From positions 4,650,001-4,714,000 of the forward strand of contig NC_088714.1 in NCBI RefSeq assembly GCF_963576615.1: a DNA stretch of 64,000 nt. The letters run 5' to 3'. The notes beneath the pieces were generated by a model. That model worked only from the letters and a program-made list of their open reading frames with translations, did no database searches and was not told the origin of the DNA. Positions within the stretch are counted from its first letter, which is position 1. Every line of letters begins with the position of its first letter. Source of the DNA: Watersipora subatra (lineage: Eukaryota > Bryozoa > Gymnolaemata > Cheilostomatida > Watersiporidae). Both the position numbers and the translations under genes were made by a program. Positions 59,501-64,000 of this stretch are shown here, in pieces.

Positions 59501-62500
59501 ACAAGTTGCTCACGGTGGCATACTGTACTATGACAGGTGGGGTGCTTTGTTTACTACGTGGTAGTGCTGAGAAGCAAAGGTTGTCTGGTTGATGCTACAA
59601 ATGGAATATCAACATGGTCTCCACTCATATACAATCCTGGAAGGAGATATGAAGCATGGCGCTTTCTAACATACGCAGCTCTGCATGTTGGGTGGGTTTG
59701 CATTTTAGTTCAGTAGTACTATGTTCAAAAATAGTGTGATTTCTTGCATGAGATGTTGAAATGGCATGGAGTAATGCACTCAATCATTGCATAGCCTTAG
59801 GTTTATAATTCAACTTCTAAATAAATTATCAGGCATGAGGCATGGAGTTGGGTGCTTTTCAGTTACAAATCAAAAAGGATCCGATGTCCTGCAGCATTCA
59901 TTAAAGTTTTCTCTGATGTATCTTCTGATTTGTGTCTTTCATAACAAATATATTGCCAGTACAAGTACTTGTTTATAGGATAAAATTGTATGCGTGTACT
60001 TCAATCAAGGGTAGTATGAACTTGGTGGAAAAAGGTGTGCGCTGTCCACATGGCCATTCCTTAGAGCTTAGTTGTTAAGTACTAATGCTTTTTTATAATT
60101 ACATTCTGGCATTCTCAAGTCCTGTGAGAGATCGCCAGATGTGACAATAAAGCACAGAGAATAAGTATATTCACAGTCTTTGCTCTAATAAGAAATATGG
60201 TATGTCTGCAGTCACTCTAAGAGGTTAGAAAGTTAGGAAAAAAGCATCACACGGGAATCGATCTCTGATATGTGGCCTATCAGCCAGGTGCACTACCATC
60301 TACCCACACAACCACCTTGCAGCATTGTGGAATAATTATGTACATAGTTATTACACATGCTGATCACTCACTGCTCACAGAATTGACTGTACTAGTAATT
60401 ATAAAATCCTGGAAGGCAAACGATATCTGCAGGTAGTAACTTGTCAGGTGGCTAGGCCGAATGGAGAGGGTTCAAATCTTCAAAGGTTTCTATTTCCCAA
60501 CCTTCAACCGCCGTTTTGCATAAATACAGCTCTCATTATAAGTAAAGATTTGCATCTTGGTATCTAGAGCCCAACATTTAGCTAATAAAGCAAAACTTAC
60601 AGAATATCAAACCAGTATCTTGGAGTAGCTTTATATTACAAAATAATGCATTGTATTTTGCAGTAAAACATTGTTATTTGTATATTGTATATCACTTTAT
60701 AATATTTTATTTCAAAGCGTTTGTGTTATTTGTGTTTGTTCAGCATGAGTATCTATTAGGTAATACTGTAATATTAACTGTGAACAATTTGACTCTCTAG
60801 ATAACTACAGTATTCACATTTTACACAATTTATTTTATAGTTTTATTTCAATTACTTATATTTATGTCAACCAACTCATACCACTGATGTATGTCTAAAA
60901 AATGTGAGGCTTACCATACCCGTTGTACATGCTGAATGTCGTACTTTTTGAGTGATGTAGTTGCCATGTGTCGTACCTGTGAGTGAGGTACTTGCCATGT
61001 GTCGTGCTTGTCAAGTGTCGTGCTTGTCAAGTATGGCACTTGACAAGCACGACACTGGACAAGTACAACACATTGCGAGTATGACACATGGTAAGTACGA
61101 CACTGGACAAGTACGACGTAGCGAGTACGGCGCATAACGAGTACGTCACATGACAAGTACATCACTCACAAGTACAGCACTTGTCTTGCTGTAAGTATGT
61201 GAGATTTACAAAGTTGATTGTCATCTGAAGCCTTAACTTCTATGCTTTAGATTTAAGCATATTCAATTCAAATGTTTAGATGAATTGAAATACTTTATGC
61301 TAGCAGAGTATGCTTTATGCTTTATATCGTTTTATACTAGATTTAGAAGCGTTGTGACTAACTGCATGCAGCTGTACACAGTATGTTGAACACAATAAGT
61401 ATATAGCATGTTCATACGACTCGTCACTTTCTACAACAAGTACTACTTGCTATACTCTGACAGCACAGCCATGTTTTGTGTTACCACTTCTTGATCAAAT
61501 CACTCTTTTTCAGGGAACAGCTTTCGTGCATCGGGGTTAAAGATGTGATCGCACAAAAATTTTATATAGTTCATCAGAAAGCATCGATATTTTTCTATCA
61601 CTTGGGAAGTTTTTTTTATGTTTGAGATGATCTACTGCCAATATGTTTCAATATTAAAATTGACAAAACTTGATCGCGATTGAAATGCTCAGAAGAAAAA
61701 TTCGTGCGAAAGGATGTCACTAATCGCTATCGTTGCTATAGTTGATATTGGCTATTGTGTTCGTGTATTCTGTTGGTCTTCTTGCAACTATAGATGTCAA
61801 CTATAGATGTCAACTATAGATGTCAACTATAGATGTCAACTATAGATGTCAACTATAGATGGCAACTATAGATGTCAACTATAGATGTCAACTATAGATG
61901 TCAACTATAGATGTCATCGCACTTTCGCTTGATCTTAGTGTTTTAACCGAGATCAAGTTTTGTTGATTTTAATCTTGAAACATCCTGACAGTCAGATCAC
62001 CTCAAACATCAAAAACAATCACAAATGATAAAAAATACGGATACTTTTTGATGAAATCTACCAAAATTTGGTGGTAGTTAATCTTTAAGTACTTGGTTGT
62101 TTTTACAACAGTTGAAGGAGTTTGTTTTTGCTAGTCAACTAATTGTTCACCGTGTGCTTTTATAGATACATGCATTTGATTGTGAATCTCGGATTCCAGT
62201 TAGTTCTCGGAATACCACTAGAGATGGTGCACGGTTGGTGGAGGATTCTTCTAATTTATGGTGGAGGAGCCATAACTGGTTCCCTCGCACACTCGGTGTT
62301 TGACAGCTATTCTTATTTAGCAGGGGCTAGCGGTGGCGCCTACTCTATTGCCGCTGCTCACATTGCCAATGTTGTCATGGTAGGAGTTGTCTTTTCTCTT
62401 CTCATCTAGCCATGAGGACATCGCTGTTCATGGCTTACATATTTTCCCCTTACTTGTCTTGTTCATTTGTTTCCTGATTTTTTTTTATTCTCACGTGTTT

Positions 62501-63177
62501 CACTATCAGCAATGTTATAACACTACGTCATGCTGAATGTTTTAAATTTTGGCGGTTTCAGAACTGGCAGGAAATGCAGATTGACTGGCTAAAAGCGAAG
62601 CCATTAAGATTTCTGTTAAGCGCACCAGTGCGGCTTACCTTCATCATTGTCATAGGTGGGTGTGGATCATCGGCTTGGCTCTCACGCAAACACAAGTGTT
62701 CATATTTTTGCGTCTAACGTTTTAGATGTAGAAATTAGTGTTCAGTTTATGCTAGCAGGTGGGAGGCGCGAGTACATTATTCTCTTTTGCATGTTTAATA
62801 TTATTTATTTTTATAATATTTTAGAATTTAAAAGTTTAAGATAAGCAAACAAGATATCATATTGTTCGATCACACTAAAATGTGTCAAGCTCAACCATAT
62901 AACAAGCAATTGTTTCGATTATCATCTATTTGGTAGGTAAATGTGGTTTCAGTAGCTGGTATATCATTGTGCACAAGAGCTTTCTCAGCAATTGTACCTG
63001 CGCTCATTAGTCTAAGAGGCTGTTTCATGTAGCTTATAAAAATGTCTTAATTATTAGCCTCTGTTTACCTGCTTTCAGCTGGCACAGACACGGGCGTGGC
63101 CATCTATAACAAGTACTGGATGGCCAGTGAGAGTGAGAATGTTGGCATAGCAGCACACATTGGAGGCATGCTTACAG
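53598..63177 (+). CDS. EF-hand rhomboid intramembrane protease (RHBDL type), 3' end outside window
   Basis: Coding exons are 53598-53666, 56106-56129, 56795-56947, 57656-57823, 59537-59691, 62166-62379, 62562-62655 and 63079-63177. All join in phase at GT..AG sites and give 325 residues so far. After a basic N-terminus comes a degenerate EF-hand, then a canonical one (DDNNDGLISFKE, about residue 60). Next are the YSCKPPPL membrane entry, the segment RYEAWRFLTYAALHVG, MHLIVN with the conserved His and Asn, GASGGAYS with catalytic Ser245, and AAHIGGM with catalytic His319. Rhomboid-related proteases cleave membrane substrates such as EGF-family ligands; EF-hands suggest calcium control. The N-terminal part looks cytoplasmic. 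Reading through the last donor gives a stop after about 17 residues, so a further exon beyond 64000 is more likely. Confidence 0.92.
54385..54840 (-). pseudogene. Coding-like relic in rhomboid intron 1
   Basis: The minus frame encodes FHAESFRRRLQDLCKEQKDQ, a charged coiled-coil-like KKKRKLEKLKEQLAGREKAI and a Thr/Pro-rich tail. One TAG interrupts it, and an adjoining frame carries on upstream. Codon pattern and charge look protein-like, yet the stop and frame change indicate a dead copy. The family was not recognised. Confidence 0.35.
55407..55871 (+). mobile_element. Helitron-like element, copy E (best preserved)
   Basis: It starts TCTATATATATAAATCTTGG after an A, then GTCTGTCTGTC, and ends tttttattacccatgcaaag...ATTCAGCTAG before a T. 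TC at the left, CTAG at the right, A/T host flanks and no target duplication are Helitron features. On the minus strand 55490-55560 is tRNA-like: ggcttagtggttagctcg and a B-box gagttcgatacc. It lies in rhomboid intron 1 and encodes no Rep/helicase. Confidence 0.65.
58929..58979. repeat. Perfect 24-bp hairpin in rhomboid intron 4
   Basis: gccatgccaatggtatggta plus atgc (58929-58952) is fully complementary to 58956-58979, with a 3-nt loop. A looser outer repeat (tgccaatggcattactatacc) precedes it. Confidence 0.9.
60243..60312 (-). other. tRNA-derived SINE head
   Basis: On the minus strand gtgtgggtagatggtagtgc resembles an A box and D arm, tggctgataggcca an anticodon arm, and agatcgattccc a B box. 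Spacing is tRNA-like but the acceptor stem is not conserved. A second tRNA-like piece (ggtggctaggccg...gggttcaaatctt) lies on the plus strand at about 60440-60482. Confidence 0.45.
60905..61190. repeat. Inverted cluster of caagtacgacac-type repeats
   Basis: Roughly 12-bp units read gtcgtgcttgtcaagt on the left and acttgacaagcacgac on the right of a centre near 61033, followed by further caagtac units. It lies in rhomboid intron 5 and can fold into a long hairpin. The 84-aa minus frame across it is repeat-derived. Confidence 0.8.
61555..62075. mobile_element. Foldback element around a 13-bp satellite
   Basis: Left arm (about 61560-61720) and right arm (about 61930-62075) are inverted copies (attaaaattgacaaaacttg versus caagttttgttgattttaat). 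Both match the subterminal module of the CAGTCAAAC family. The centre is the tandem array at 61784-61917. No CAGT termini are present. Confidence 0.7.
61784..61917. repeat. 13-bp tandem repeat aactatagatgtc, about 10 units
   Basis: Ten nearly identical units with one substitution (gatggc) form the centre of the foldback element in rhomboid intron 5. Confidence 0.95.
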
Positions 63178-64000
63178 GTTTGGCTGTCCCTTTCCTTCTC
63201 TGCCACAAATTTATATGTTTTATAATTTAATATTTTCTTGTGTGGTTGCATTTAAACGTTGCAACATGAGTAAATCATGGTGTTCTCTATCAGAACCACG
63301 TTGTATTAGCATCTTTTGTACTGGCATCATTACAGGCAAGAGTGGCCACAAGTGTTTTCTTTTATTAAATTCCATTTTCTTATAGACATGCCATAGCTAG
63401 CATAGATTTATCTAATGAGACAGGTTTGCTATTGTTGGGTGGCATTCTCTATACACTTGGGGCTCATTACACTACAGATTTAAATTGTGACAAAACCAAC
63501 TAAAGTGAATTGTACCAAAGGATTACACATACGTAATGTTCAAGTTATGAAAAGCTTTTTAGTAGAAGATGCGCTTTGACTTATGAAAATTTTGATCTGT
63601 TTATTTTGTATTTTTAGCCTGTTTACCTCTCGTGGACACGACATGCAACGCTTCTCACTTAATCTCACTCACTTTTCACAAAAGTCAGTAAATGACAAGT
63701 GTTTTGGTGTCATTCGCCGTATAATTTGGAGTTATCATATATCACATACGGAGTAGGACAATTTTTGTTTTTAGCAATTCAACTTCTGTGTTATATGTCT
63801 GATAGCATAGTTTGTGGCACTGTAAATAAATCTTCCTACTTATGTTCTTAAAAGCATTTATTCTGAGAAAAGAGTAAACAATACAACACCCACCTGTTCA
63901 GAATGCGGTCCTCCTGTTTCCCCACTGTCTTCAATTACCCCTGTCTTAAAGATCGGCACCAAAAGTAAACACGTCATTTGTAGTTATAGTCATTACTTTT
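63178..64000 (+). other. Probable last visible intron of the rhomboid gene
   Basis: No exon encoding the last membrane helix of the rhomboid fold was found, and no other feature was recognised. Confidence 0.4.

Overview
The window is AT-rich invertebrate nuclear DNA. Genes are split into short exons with GT..AG introns of about 0.1 to 4 kb, and most of the remaining sequence is repeats. The style (abundant TA/CA microsatellites, Helitron-like ends, hAT and pogo-like MITEs, a Ty3-type LTR element, P-element relics) suggests a marine invertebrate, probably a lophotrochozoan. That placement is inference and I cannot name the species.

Four host-type loci can be read. (1) At the left edge (+) is the last coding exon (789-1053) of a rhodopsin-like GPCR, with a possible earlier exon. 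(2) and (3) are two collinear paralogues of a UPF0047/YjbQ-family gene on the minus strand, coding exons within 8410-15486 and 34550-37856. Each has five coding exons of 148, 95, 42, 118 and 23 nt and predicts an intact 141-aa protein. They lie in a roughly 9 kb versus 6 kb direct duplication and share a 37-bp minisatellite upstream of coding exon 1 (13 versus 33 units). Copy 1 has gained two DNA transposons in intron 3, and copy 2 preserves an empty site for one of them. (4) From 53598 to the right edge (+) is an EF-hand rhomboid protease (RHBDL type). Eight coding exons are visible, including a 24-nt microexon, with catalytic Ser and His, and the gene runs off the window. A weak divergent ORF starts 114 bp upstream of it.

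The mobile fraction includes a young Ty3/gypsy-type LTR retrotransposon (26420-31456). Its two 324-bp LTRs differ at one base and it has a 5-bp TSD. It carries gag, protease, RT, RNase H and integrase but no env. A textbook -1 frameshift signal joins gag to pol, and a single in-frame UAG splits RT from RNase H. The element sits inside one member of a Helitron-like family present in five copies, three of which carry a tRNA-like segment on the opposite strand and one of which carries a weaker one. Other elements are three hAT-type insertions with 8-bp TSDs, a pogo-like family (CAGT...ACTG, TA target) with one 2.26-kb inverted dimer, a second TIR family (CCGTAAAACC...) in two inverted copies, foldback MITEs, two P-element transposase relics and a decayed gene of a family with an HADNC..QNKNN motif.

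Most of the short ORFs in this window are antisense or microsatellite artefacts. The real exons were recognised by protein similarity plus splice sites and phase, and many have no start codon of their own.
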